Positions 28,801 through 36,486 of a stretch of DNA of 64,000 nt are shown here, piece by piece (the first letter of the stretch is position 1; each line of letters begins with the position of its first letter). A model generated the notes under the pieces. That model was given only the letters and a program-made list of their open reading frames with translations, did not search any database and was not told where the DNA came from. Origin of the DNA: Chachezhania antarctica (GTDB lineage Bacteria; Pseudomonadota; Alphaproteobacteria; Rhodobacterales; Rhodobacteraceae); the NCBI RefSeq assembly GCF_003646465.1, contig NZ_QZEX01000005.1, positions 249,123 to 313,122 of the forward strand, given 5' to 3'. Made by a program: the position numbers and the translations under genes.

Positions 28801-29293
28801 CGATTACCTTGAGCATCACGCCAAGTATGGCCCCGTCCGCACCCTGCCCACGCGCACCTTCTTCTACGGCATGGAGTCGGGCGAGGAGATCTCGGCCGAG
28901 ATCGACCCGGGCAAGACGCTGGAAATCCGCCTGCAGGCGGTCAGCGAGACGGGCGAGGATGGCGAGGTGAAGCTGTTCTTCGAACTGAACGGCGTGCCGC
29001 GGATGATCCGGGTGGCGGATCGCAAGATCAAGTCGGAAACGGCCGCGCGGCCCAAGGCGGAACCGGGCAACGCGCTGCACGTGGGTGCGCCGATGCCGGG
29101 CGTGGTGGCGACGGTTGCCGTGAAGGCCGGGCAGAAGGTGAAGGACGGCGATCTTCTGGTGACCATCGAGGCGATGAAGATGGAGACGGGCATCCATGCC
29201 GAACGCGACGGGACGGTGAAGGCGGTGAACGTCCAGCCCGGCACCCAGCTGGATGCCAAGGACCTGATGGTGGAGTTCGAGGCAGACGCTTGA
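25847..29293 (+). CDS. pyc: Pyruvate carboxylase
   Basis: Biotin enzyme that carboxylates pyruvate to oxaloacetate, refilling the TCA cycle. 1148 aa in one chain: biotin carboxylase/ATP-grasp domain (1 to about 450; KILIANRGEIAIRI, KASWGGGGRGMR, EVNPRVQVEHTVTEEVTG), carboxyltransferase domain (about 530-830; TTMRDGHQSLLATRMR, CWGGATFDVAYRFL, LKDMGGL), and a C-terminal biotinyl domain with EAMKMETG, biotinyl Lys at about 1111. The frame is open 25 codons upstream, but ATG 25847 has AGGAG at 25836-25840 and starts MTEFRKILIANRG. Confidence 0.98.
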   Translation: MTEFRKILIANRGEIAIRIMRAANEMGKTTVAVYAEEDKLGLHRFKADEAYRIGEGMGPVAAYLSIDEIIRVAKLSGADAVHPGYGLLSENPALVEACDRAGITFIGPKADTMRALGDKASARRVAIEAGVPVIPATEVLGDDMDAIRKEAEEIGYPLMLKASWGGGGRGMRPVLASAELETKVLEGRREAENAFGNGEGYLEKMITRARHVEVQILGDKHGGMYHLFERDCSVQRRNQKVVERAPAPYLTEEQRAEICELGYRICKHVNYECAGTVEFLMDMETSQFYFIEVNPRVQVEHTVTEEVTGIDIVRAQILIAEGKTVAEATGKDSQDDIRLNGHALQTRITTEDPQNNFIPDYGRLTAYRSATGMGIRLDGGTAYAGGVITRYYDSLLTKVTAWAPAPEMAIKRMDRALREFRIRGVSTNIAFVENLLKHPTFLDYSYTTKFIDDTPELFQFASRQDRGTKVLTYIADITVNGHPETKDRPRPPAESKEPRPPAQKAEPMMGTRNLLEQKGPQAVADWMVAQRQLLMTDTTMRDGHQSLLATRMRSHDMVKVAPAYAANLPQLFSVECWGGATFDVAYRFLHECPWQRLRDLRERMPNVMTQMLLRGSNGVGYTNYPDNVVQSFVAQAAETGIDVFRVFDPLNWVENMRVSMDAVLESGKVLEGAICYTGDIHDPDRAKYDLKYYVEMGKALKEAGTHILGLKDMGGLVKPRAASALVKALKEEVGLPIHFHTHDTAGIACASILAAAEAGVDAVDGAMDALSGNTSQATMGTLVEALKGTERDTGLDIAAIRDISNYWESVRKQYAAFESDLQAPSSEVYLHEMPGGQFTNLKAQARSMGLEERWSEVARTYADVNQLFGDVIKVTPIAKTVGDLTLLLVSQGLTTEDLMKPETEFSFPDSVITLMKGYVGQAHGGFPPEVVKKVLKDEKPITVRPGSLLEPADMEAERTKLAETYEVEIDDEDLNGYMMYPKVFTDYLEHHAKYGPVRTLPTRTFFYGMESGEEISAEIDPGKTLEIRLQAVSETGEDGEVKLFFELNGVPRMIRVADRKIKSETAARPKAEPGNALHVGAPMPGVVATVAVKAGQKVKDGDLLVTIEAMKMETGIHAERDGTVKAVNVQPGTQLDAKDLMVEFEADA

Positions 29294-29331
29294 TCACCTA
29301 CTTCGCAATTCACTTATCGCTCGACGCAAGG

Positions 29332-29454
29332 TTCGCGCCCGACCCGAGGGTGGGCTGTAACGCCTGGACTGTCGTCAGGTGAGAGAACGCCCATCGAGGC
29401 ACGTCGAACGGTGTATCAATTCGCGCCCGCCCTGGGGGGCGGGTCGGGCGCGAA
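29332..29454. repeat. Palindromic intergenic element, family 1, copy 2
   Basis: Second copy of the ~120-nt element with inverted ends: TTCGCGCCCGACCC at left and GGGTCGGGCGCGAA at right. The arms match copy 1 almost base for base, including GAGGGTGGGC and AACGCCTGGA, while the centre differs. It lies between convergent pyc and the quinone oxidoreductase gene. Confidence 0.8.
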
Positions 29455-29536
29455 CCGGACCGCTACGCGCTCCGGTGCGACAAGATTCTAGTACAGGTTC
29501 ATTCAATCAACGTTAAAGGGTCAGCAACCGCTCCCT

Positions 29537-30511
29537 TCACAGCTCCAGAATAGTGCTCCCCGTCGTGGCCCGTGCTTCCAGTGCCTTGTGCGCCTCTGCC
29601 ACGTCCGCCAGCGGGAAGCGCTGGTCGATCCGGATTTTCACGTCGCCCGACGACACCTTGTCGAACAGCTCCTGCGCCATCTGCTGGCAGGTGGCGTGAT
29701 CGGCGGTATGGGCGAACAATGTCGGCCGCGTGATCTTCAGCGATCCCCCGGCCGCCAGCCGTCCCAGATCGAACGGCGGCACCGCCCCCGAGGCATTGCC
29801 GAACGACATCATCATCCCGAAGGGTTGCAGGCATTCCAGCGAGCCGTCGAACGTGTCGCGGCCCACCGAATCCATGACCACCGGCACGCCCTTGCCATCG
29901 GTCAGGTCCTTCACACGCGCCACGAAATCTTCCGTCCGGTAGTTGATGCAGTCGCTCGCGCCATGTTCCAGCGCCAGCGCGCATTTCTCGTCCGATCCGG
30001 CCGTACCGATCAGCCGGATCCCTTCCGACCGCGCCCATTGGCAGGCGATCAGCCCCACGCCACCGGCAGCGGCGTGGAACAACACCGTATCCCCCGAAGC
30101 GATGGGCGCGGTCCGGCGGAACAGGTAGTTGACCGTCATCCCCTTCAGCATCATCGCCGCGGCGGTGTCGAAGCCGATATCGTCGGGCAACGGGCAGACC
30201 TGCGCCGCGGGCATCACCCGCGCCTCGGCGTAGGCACCCGGAGGCACCGCCGCATAAGCTGCCCGGTCCCCCGGTTTCAGATGGGTGACGCCCTCGCCCA
30301 CCGCCTCGATCTCGCCCGCCGCTTCCATGCCAAGCGCGGCCGGCAGCGGCAGCGAGTAGAGGCCCGACCGCTGGTAGACGTCGATGAAGTTCAGCCCCAC
30401 GGCCCGGTGCCGGATGCGCACCTCGCCCGGTCCCGGCTCGCCCACCTCCCGGTCGACCAGTTTCAGAACCTCAGGTCCGCCCTGCTCTTCGATGATAACC
30501 GTGCGTACCAT
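29537..30511 (-). CDS. Quinone oxidoreductase (zeta-crystallin type)
   Basis: NADPH-dependent medium-chain dehydrogenase/reductase that lacks zinc. 324 aa: GroES-like N-terminal fold (GLNFIDVYQRSGLY, LGMEAAGEIEAVGEGV) and a Rossmann fold with FHAAAGGVGLIACQWA (about 148-163) and GTAGSDEKCALA. The pattern matches QorA of E. coli. One nt separates it from a second MDR gene, so both are probably on one mRNA with the COQ9-type gene further upstream. Physiological substrate unknown. Confidence 0.9.
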   Translation of the reverse strand: MVRTVIIEEQGGPEVLKLVDREVGEPGPGEVRIRHRAVGLNFIDVYQRSGLYSLPLPAALGMEAAGEIEAVGEGVTHLKPGDRAAYAAVPPGAYAEARVMPAAQVCPLPDDIGFDTAAAMMLKGMTVNYLFRRTAPIASGDTVLFHAAAGGVGLIACQWARSEGIRLIGTAGSDEKCALALEHGASDCINYRTEDFVARVKDLTDGKGVPVVMDSVGRDTFDGSLECLQPFGMMMSFGNASGAVPPFDLGRLAAGGSLKITRPTLFAHTADHATCQQMAQELFDKVSSGDVKIRIDQRFPLADVAEAHKALEARATTGSTILEL

Positions 30512-30512
30512 G

Positions 30513-31505
30513 TTACTCTCCCGCGACCTTCAGAACGATCTTGCCGATATGGGCCGAGCTTTCCATCCGCGCATGGGCAGACGACGCTTCCTCCAGCGCG
30601 AATTCCTGGTCCATGATCGGCCGCACCTTGCCGGCCTCCAGCAGCGGCCAGACCTTTTCCCTCAGCGACGCGGCGATCCCGGCCTTGGCCAGCTCGCTCT
30701 GTGGCCGCAGGGTCGATCCGGTGATTGTCAGCCGCCGCATCATCACCTGCGCGAAGTTGAAATCGACCTGCGCCCCCTGCAGGAAGGCGATCATCACCAG
30801 CCGCCCGTCATCGGCCAGCGCCTCGACATCACGCTGCAGATAGGGCCCGCTGACCATGTCGAGGATCAGGTTCGCGCCGCCTTCAGCCTTCAGGATGTCG
30901 ACGAAATCCTCCTCGCGGTAGTTGATCGCCCGCTCGGCGCCCAGATCGAGGCATGCCTGGCACTTGTCGGCAGATCCGGCGGTCGCGAAAACCCGCGCGC
31001 CGAATTCGCGCGCCAGCTGGATCGCCGTCGTCCCGATGCCCGACGATCCGCCGTGCACGAGAAACCGCTCGCCCGCTTTCAGGCCGCCGCGGTCGAAGAC
31101 ATTGGTCCAGACGGTAAAGAACGTCTCGGGCAGGCAGGCCGCCTCCTTCAGGCTCAACCCCTTGGGAACAGGCAGACAATGCGCCGCCGAGGTGACCACG
31201 TACTCGGCATACCCGCCACCGGGCAACAGCCCGCAGACCATGTCGCCTTCCGCGTATTCGGTCACCCCCGGCCCCACGGCCACGACCTCGCCCGACGCCT
31301 CCAGCCCCGGCAGGTCGCTCGCCCCTTTGGGCACGGGGTAGTTGCCCGACCGCTGGATCGCGTCGGGCCGGTTCACGCCCGCATAGGCGACCTTGATCAG
31401 CACCTGCCCGTGCCCCGGCTCGGGGATCTCCCGCGTGCCCGGTGTCAGAACCTCCGGTCCGCCGAATTCCCGGATCTCCACGACGCGCATCATCTGATCG
31501 CCCAT
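30513..31505 (-). CDS. NAD(P)H quinone oxidoreductase (PIG3-like MDR)
   Basis: Second zinc-free MDR, 330 aa, only distantly similar to its neighbour. AGVNRPDAIQRSGNYPVP, LPGLEASGEVVAVGPGV, ETFFTVWTNVFDRGGLK and VHGGSSGIGTTAIQLAREFGA are the hallmarks of the PIG3/TP53I3-like branch. ATG at 31505 is chosen because GAGGAA lies 7 nt upstream; the frame is open nine codons further. Likely reduces quinones or reactive carbonyls; substrate not predictable. Confidence 0.88.
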   Translation of the reverse strand: MGDQMMRVVEIREFGGPEVLTPGTREIPEPGHGQVLIKVAYAGVNRPDAIQRSGNYPVPKGASDLPGLEASGEVVAVGPGVTEYAEGDMVCGLLPGGGYAEYVVTSAAHCLPVPKGLSLKEAACLPETFFTVWTNVFDRGGLKAGERFLVHGGSSGIGTTAIQLAREFGARVFATAGSADKCQACLDLGAERAINYREEDFVDILKAEGGANLILDMVSGPYLQRDVEALADDGRLVMIAFLQGAQVDFNFAQVMMRRLTITGSTLRPQSELAKAGIAASLREKVWPLLEAGKVRPIMDQEFALEEASSAHARMESSAHIGKIVLKVAGE

Positions 31506-31585
31506 ACCCTGTTCCTCATCTGTCGAATGCAAGTGCCCAGACCCTAATCACAGCCCCACCCGGAACGCGAGCCGGTCCGGGGGTG

Positions 31586-31633
31586 CAGGGGGATCCTCCC
31601 CCTGCGCGGGGGGTGCGGGGGCGGCAGCCCCCC
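31586..31633. terminator. Pair of G/C hairpins after the COQ9-type gene
   Basis: CAGGGGG/CCCCCTG (31586-31592 with 31598-31604) and GGGGGC/GCCCCC (31617-31622 with 31627-31632). Positioned after the COQ9-type stop on the minus strand, they may slow or end transcription. They resemble the hairpin part of repeat family 2 but lack its AAATACTC core. Confidence 0.5.
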
Positions 31634-31673
31634 GCCCGGGCGACGCGCAAACGCGCAGCGCAAAACCTCGAAC

Positions 31674-32396
31674 CTACTTCCGGAAGACGCGCCCGGGAAA
31701 CAGGCTCTCGCCACCGACCGGCGCCTTGATCTGGCCAAGCAGCCGGTTCGGGACAGCAAGGAACGGCTTCAAGAACGGGTTCTCGTTCACCTTCGCCTTC
31801 ACCGTCTCGAACTGCATCACGTTGTCGATCCGCCGGTCCAGGAAGGCCCAGGTCGCCTCGTGGCCCTCGCTATCATCGCCCAGCCAGAACAGCAGCGTCG
31901 ACGAATAGACCCCCGAAAGCGTCGCCCGTTTCGTGTACCAGTTCACGTCGTCCGAGCTGTCGCCCAGGGCGGTCCAGATCCGGTCGCAGGTCCCCCAGAC
32001 GGCCTTGGTCCCGTCGCCCGCATGCATCGGCAGCGCAAAAAGGGCCATGCCCCGCCGCACCAGGTCGCGGTCTTCCACCGCCTCCAGCCGGAACCGCACC
32101 GCCGTGGCGATCCGGTCACGGAAGCGCAGGGCCGTCAGGTCCGTCTCCTCCAGCCGGGCCAGCATGGCCCGGTCGCCGCGGTCGTGGTAGGCCAGCGCAA
32201 GATCCACGCCGCCGCGCGGGAACAGCGCGCGCCCCAGCGCCGGCGCCACGCCGGCCTCCGCGATGGCCGCGCGCAGGGTCGTGGTCGACCACCCGTCAAA
32301 GGGCACATGGTTCAGCGCCGCGTCCAGGATCCGGTCGCTGGCGGTCGACATTTCGTTTGACGTTTCGTTTGCAGTGCTCTCTTGGGCATCTGACAT
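31674..32396 (-). CDS. COQ9-family protein (ubiquinone biosynthesis)
   Basis: 240-aa protein of the COQ9 family. It has the TetR-like N-terminal helices (RILDAALNHVPFDGWSTTTL) and the COQ9 C-terminal region (DDVNWYTKRATLSGVYSSTLLFWLGD, then TWAFLDRRIDNVMQFE). In eukaryotes and alphaproteobacteria COQ9 presents lipid quinone intermediates to COQ7-type hydroxylases. ATG 32396 is preferred over one 36 nt upstream because AAGGA precedes it. Divergent from rpsU. A role with the adjacent quinone oxidoreductases is tempting but not shown. Confidence 0.9.
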   Translation of the reverse strand: MSDAQESTANETSNEMSTASDRILDAALNHVPFDGWSTTTLRAAIAEAGVAPALGRALFPRGGVDLALAYHDRGDRAMLARLEETDLTALRFRDRIATAVRFRLEAVEDRDLVRRGMALFALPMHAGDGTKAVWGTCDRIWTALGDSSDDVNWYTKRATLSGVYSSTLLFWLGDDSEGHEATWAFLDRRIDNVMQFETVKAKVNENPFLKPFLAVPNRLLGQIKAPVGGESLFPGRVFRK

Positions 32397-32425
32397 GGCA
32401 GGTCCTTTCAAATCGAGCTCTTCAC

Positions 32426-32454
32426 TGGACAACGTAACCTTCCCCTGCTAAAAG
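32426..32454 (+). promoter_or_regulatory. Candidate rpsU promoter
   Basis: TGGACA (32426-32431), 17-nt spacer, TAAAAG (32449-32454): close to the housekeeping sigma pattern, 55 nt before rpsU. It overlaps the upstream end of the divergent COQ9-type gene. Confidence 0.5.
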
Positions 32455-32509
32455 GCCAACTCCTGCAAATTCCCTTGCAACTCGTTTCTAGAAAGGTGGT
32501 GACAACCAC

Positions 32510-32716
32510 ATGCAGGTCAGTGTTCGCGACAACAATGTCGACCAGGCGCTCCGCGCGCTCAAGAAGAAACTCCAGCGCGAAGGCGTGTTCCGCGAAATGA
32601 AGCTCAAGCAGCATTTCGAGAAACCGTCGGAAAAACGCGCCCGGGAAAAAGCCGAAGCGATCCGCCGTGCACGCAAGCTCGCGCGCAAGAAGGCACAACG
32701 CGAAGGTCTTCTCTGA
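32510..32716 (+). CDS. rpsU: 30S ribosomal protein S21
   Basis: 68-aa basic protein of the small ribosomal subunit. [20 protein letters not shown] at the N-terminus, [17 protein letters not shown] in the middle and a Lys/Arg-rich helical tail are classic S21. ATG at 32510 is preceded by AAGGTGG. Single-gene unit with its own promoter and terminator. Confidence 0.97.
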   Translation: MQVSVRDNNVDQALRALKKKLQREGVFREMKLKQHFEKPSEKRAREKAEAIRRARKLARKKAQREGLL

Positions 32717-32805
32717 GACCCCGAGCCGCGCATGCGCCGCACCGTGGCGCCTGGCAGGCTTGGCGATCCGTCGACAGTTGAACGACGATATCTGAAAACG
32801 ACAGG

Positions 32806-32842
32806 AAACTCCCGCAGCACCGCTCGGGGGTTTTCGCTTTTT
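32806..32842 (+). terminator. rpsU terminator
   Basis: 9-bp stem AAACTCCCG/CGGGGGTTT (32806-32814 with 32825-32833; one G-U pair) followed by TTTCGCTTTTTT. Confidence 0.85.
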
Positions 32843-32874
32843 TGGGGGCTGCGCTTTCCGTCCTGGGCGGTGTT

Positions 32875-33831
32875 TCAGTCGCGCGCGGGCCGGAGGGTCG
32901 CCAGCGCCTCGGCCACGCCCATCCCGATCAGAGGATAGATCGCCCAGAACCCGCCGCTCCACGTGAACAGGTTGATCGCCACCACGCCTGCGGAGATCGC
33001 CGCATAACGCATCCGCCGCGCCCAGGTCGGATCGGGCGCATAGACCCCGGCCCCGGTGATGCCCAGCGTCATCAGCGCCGCGACAATCACCCAGTGCACG
33101 AACAGGCCGCCGCCCGTCACCACGTCCATCAACGCGAGTGCGACAAGGCCGATCCCGGTCAGCTGGGCACACCGGATGAACTTTGCCCGCCCCTCCGGCC
33201 CCGGCCCGAACGTGCGGCCGCCCTCCGGATCAGGCCGCAGCGCTTCGGGGCCTGCCACACCGACCGTCGGCCGCGCATCGGGGCGCGGCGCGTCTGCGGC
33301 CCCGGTCGCGATGCGGAACACCTCCACATCCTCGACAAAGTTCTTGGGCCGGTGACCGCCCAAAGACTCGAACGACACCGACAGTTTCGACCGCACCTGG
33401 TCGTACACCTGGCGCGAGATCAGGATCCCGCCCGGCTCGGCCATCTCCTGCAATCGCGCGGCAAGGTTGACGCCGTCGCCCAGCAGATCGTCGCCGTCGA
33501 CCATCACGTCGCCCAGGTGAACGCCGATCCGGAAATCCAGCCGCTCGCCCGCGGACGGGGCCATTTCCCCCAGCTCGCGCTGCACATCCATGGCGCAGGA
33601 CACAGACTCGACCACCGACGGGAACTCCGCGATCAGACCGTCGCCCGCCGTGTTGGCAATCCGCCCGCCGTGATGGTTGATCATCCTCTGGAACACCCCC
33701 CGCGCCTTGTGCAGCGCCGCGTAGGTGCCCGTCTCGTCTCGTCGCATGTGTGCCGAATACTGCGCGGCATCGGCGGCAAGGATCGTGGTCAGCTTGCGGC
33801 GGATAGGATCGGACGGTTCGGTCTGGGACAT
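32875..33831 (-). CDS. Class III adenylate/guanylate cyclase with C-terminal membrane segments
   Basis: 318 aa. Residues 10-185 form a class III cyclase domain: metal Asp in ILAADAAQYS (D21), second metal Asp in NTAGDGLIAEF (D64), and the VNLAARL transition-state pair N122/R126. After a Pro/Gly-rich linker come three to four hydrophobic helices (about 208-310), an inverted order compared with cyclases that carry their membrane part first. Probably makes cAMP; substrate choice cannot be fixed from the residues read. Faces away from the PAS-protein gene. Confidence 0.85.
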   Translation of the reverse strand: MSQTEPSDPIRRKLTTILAADAAQYSAHMRRDETGTYAALHKARGVFQRMINHHGGRIANTAGDGLIAEFPSVVESVSCAMDVQRELGEMAPSAGERLDFRIGVHLGDVMVDGDDLLGDGVNLAARLQEMAEPGGILISRQVYDQVRSKLSVSFESLGGHRPKNFVEDVEVFRIATGAADAPRPDARPTVGVAGPEALRPDPEGGRTFGPGPEGRAKFIRCAQLTGIGLVALALMDVVTGGGLFVHWVIVAALMTLGITGAGVYAPDPTWARRMRYAAISAGVVAINLFTWSGGFWAIYPLIGMGVAEALATLRPARD

Positions 33832-34014
33832 GGGTCGACTCCGAAGGGACGTGCAAGGGGAACACCCCGGTTCCGACCGTTTAACAGACCTTCGCCGGCC
33901 TCGCGACGGCCATCAATGCACCACGCCAATTGCCGCAACACGACCACGATCTTACCGGGATTTTAAGCGATGGCTGCGAACACTCCCCCGTCTGCAACGG
34001 AAGGAGCCATCGCG

Positions 34015-35292
34015 ATGCGGAACCCGTCCTCCCCCTCCGGCGAACGCAACGAGGCGCATTTCCGGATCGAGGAGCTGTTTTTTTCCCGCACGGACGACCG
34101 CGGTGTCATCCGGTCCGGCAACAGCGTGTTCCAGCGAGTGTCGCATTATTCCTGGGACGACCTGATCGGCGCGCCCCACAAGCTGATCCGCCATCCCGAC
34201 ATGCCCAAAGCGGTGTTCTACCTGCTGTGGGAGACGATCAAGTCCGGCCGCCCCATCGGTGCCTACGTGAAGAACCGCGCCAAAACCGGGCAGTATTACT
34301 GGGTCTTCGCCATCGTCACGCCGATCGACGGCGGCTTCCTGTCGGTGCGCCTGAAACCGTCCTCCACGCTCTTTCCCGCGGTCGAAGGCGAATACCGCAA
34401 GCTGCGGCAGGCGGAACTGGCCGACGATCTGGCCGCCGACATCTCGGGCCCCGCCCTTCTGGCGCGGCTGGGGGACCTCGGCTGGCGCAACTACGCGGCC
34501 TTCCAGGCCCGCGCGGCAGTGGCCGAGACCTGCGCGCGTGACAAGGCGCTCCACGGCTCGGTCGGTGACGCCGGCTGCGCGATGGGCCGGATCCTGGAAA
34601 TGTCGGCGGCAAACCTCGATGAGGCGAAATCGGTCCTGCGGCTCTGCGAAAAGCTGAAATACACAGCCATCAACCTGTCGATCCATTCCTCGAAGGACGC
34701 GGCGCACCGGCAGCTTTTCAACGTGATCTCGTCGAACTTCGCGCGGGTCTGCGACATGCTGAAAGCCCAGGTGGTCGATTTCATCGCCAGCGCCGAAGAC
34801 GTGTCCGACCGGATCCACGAAGGTCTGTTCCTGCTGATCGTCGCCCGTATCCAGACGGAAATCGTCTCGCTCTTCCGCGACGAACATGTCGAGGACGGAA
34901 CCGAACTCGACCAGACCCGCGAGGCCGAGTTGCTCACGGCCCAGAGCCACGACTATTCCGACCGCGCGCGCGACAGCCTGCACGACATGCAGGCCCGCGT
35001 CCGCGCCTTCCAGTGGCGCTGCGACGAGATGAAGGAACATGTCGGCGCCCTAGGCGTGACGGGCGATGTGGGCCTGATCGAAACCGCCCGGCTCGACCGC
35101 AGCGGGTCGGTCTCCTTCCAGCTGCTGGAAGAAACCGCCCGCGTGCAGGAGGCGATGGATGTCGCCCTGAAAGGCATCGTCGAACGCAACACCGCACTGG
35201 AACGTGCCATCGACGTGGCCAGCACCTACGACCGCCCCCGCCCTGTGCGCGCCGCGCCGCCGGGTCCGATCAAGCTGAAGAAAGCCGGCTAG
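34015..35292 (+). CDS. PAS-domain protein (Aer-like sensor domain) without output kinase or methyl-accepting region
   Basis: 425 aa. PAS domain at about 15-115 with the Aer-type motif HKLIRHPDMPKAVF followed by VKNRAKTGQYYWV, which in Aer relatives binds FAD and senses redox or oxygen. The remaining 300 residues are helical and coiled-coil-like, with no membrane segment, no MCP signalling hairpin, no HisKA/HATPase and no GGDEF. ATG 34015 has GGAAGGAG 8 nt upstream and is preferred over ATG 33970. Possibly a cytosolic input protein for the chemotaxis system encoded at 47.8 kb. Confidence 0.7.
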   Translation: MRNPSSPSGERNEAHFRIEELFFSRTDDRGVIRSGNSVFQRVSHYSWDDLIGAPHKLIRHPDMPKAVFYLLWETIKSGRPIGAYVKNRAKTGQYYWVFAIVTPIDGGFLSVRLKPSSTLFPAVEGEYRKLRQAELADDLAADISGPALLARLGDLGWRNYAAFQARAAVAETCARDKALHGSVGDAGCAMGRILEMSAANLDEAKSVLRLCEKLKYTAINLSIHSSKDAAHRQLFNVISSNFARVCDMLKAQVVDFIASAEDVSDRIHEGLFLLIVARIQTEIVSLFRDEHVEDGTELDQTREAELLTAQSHDYSDRARDSLHDMQARVRAFQWRCDEMKEHVGALGVTGDVGLIETARLDRSGSVSFQLLEETARVQEAMDVALKGIVERNTALERAIDVASTYDRPRPVRAAPPGPIKLKKAG

Positions 35293-35360
35293 GCGCCCGC
35301 CCCTGCCATCTCAGGCACGTCACGCCCAAACAATCGAAAAGGAAAAAGCGCGCGTCCCCT

Positions 35361-35427
35361 GTTCTTCTTTTTCCAAATACTCCGGGGGAGTCCGCGCCGC
35401 AGGCCCGGACGGGGACAGCGCCCCCTA
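35361..35427. repeat. Palindromic intergenic repeat, family 2, copy C
   Basis: TTCTTCTTTTTCCAAATACT (35362-35381) followed by CCGGGGGAG, a GGCC-centred palindrome and GGGGACAGCGCCCC. It lies between convergent genes (PAS protein and ppk2) and could end both transcripts. Confidence 0.8.
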
Positions 35428-35489
35428 CCCCGTCGAAACCACGACAAACGCCGGGAGTCTGCCCAGTTGTCACCGGACCGGGAGCGGGA

Positions 35490-36407
35490 TCAGTAGATCT
35501 TCGGCACGTACAGTTCGTCCGGCAGAACCTGGCGTTCGTAATTGGGCGAAAATTCGCGCTCGGGCAGGACCACTTTCTGGTGCGGCACTTCCTCGTAGGG
35601 GATCTTCGTCAGCAGGTGCTCGATGCAGTTCAGCCGCTCGCGCTTCTTGTCGTTTCCCTCGACGATGAACCACGGCGCCTCGGGGATGTTGGTGCGTTCG
35701 AACATCGCCTCCTTGGCCTTGGTGTACTGCTCCCACCTTATGCGGGATTGCAGGTCCATCGGCGACAGCTTCCACTGCTTCATCGGATCGTGGATTCGCA
35801 TCAGGAAGCGCAGCTGCTGTTCCTCGTCGGTGATCGAGAACCAGTATTTCAGCAGGATGATTCCCGACCGCACCAGCATCCGTTCGAATTCCGGAACGTC
35901 CTGGAAGAACTGTTCGACCTGCTCGGGCGTGGCAAAGCCCATCACGCGTTCAACGCCGGCCCGGTTGTACCAGGACCGGTCGAAGAACACGATCTCGCCG
36001 CCTGCCGGCAGGTGCGGGACATAACGCTGGAAGTACCACTGGCTCTGCTCGCGCGGGGTGGGGGCCGACAGGGCCACCACACGCGCGACACGCGGGTTCA
36101 GGCGCTGGGTGATCCGCTTGATCACGCCGCCCTTGCCCGCCGAATCGCGGCCCTCGAACAGGATGCAGACCTTGGCACCCGAGTGCTGGACCCAGTCCTG
36201 CACCTTGATCAGTTCCGATTGCAGCCGCAGCAGGTTGCGGAAATAGGTCCGGCGATCCAGCTGCTCGGGATGCTGCTCGTTGTAGATCTTGCGGATCTCC
36301 TGGGAGAGCATCGGTTCCGCGAACTCGATCTCCAGGTCCTCGTCGAACGTGTCCTGCAGTTCGGCCTCAAGCCAGTCCATCGGCCCGTCGTCATCTGCAT
36401 CCGACAT
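35490..36407 (-). CDS. ppk2: Polyphosphate kinase 2
   Basis: P-loop kinase that moves phosphate between polyphosphate and nucleoside di/monophosphates. 305 aa; Walker A GRDSAGKGG at 86-94, Walker B VFFDRSWYNRAG at 140-151, lid-region Arg residues, and KYWFSITDEEQQLRF. The order and spacing match one-domain PPK2 enzymes. ATG 36407 has AAGGA 7 nt upstream; a GTG six nt earlier is too close to it. The short gap to the GMC gene does not suggest a shared function. Confidence 0.95.
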   Translation of the reverse strand: MSDADDDGPMDWLEAELQDTFDEDLEIEFAEPMLSQEIRKIYNEQHPEQLDRRTYFRNLLRLQSELIKVQDWVQHSGAKVCILFEGRDSAGKGGVIKRITQRLNPRVARVVALSAPTPREQSQWYFQRYVPHLPAGGEIVFFDRSWYNRAGVERVMGFATPEQVEQFFQDVPEFERMLVRSGIILLKYWFSITDEEQQLRFLMRIHDPMKQWKLSPMDLQSRIRWEQYTKAKEAMFERTNIPEAPWFIVEGNDKKRERLNCIEHLLTKIPYEEVPHQKVVLPEREFSPNYERQVLPDELYVPKIY

Positions 36408-36486
36408 CGTCACATCCTTTCAGAAACCAGTGGGCTTGCGGTAGCGAGCGCTTGTAACACTATGGTGTCAGACCACTTATACTGTC

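Noticed and set aside
25784-29197. Minus-strand open frame of 1137 codons
   Set aside because: Antisense shadow of pyc; translation rich in His, Arg and Gln.
29499-30038. Minus-strand frame overlapping the quinone oxidoreductase
   Set aside because: Different phase of the same strand inside a well-supported gene; no domain.
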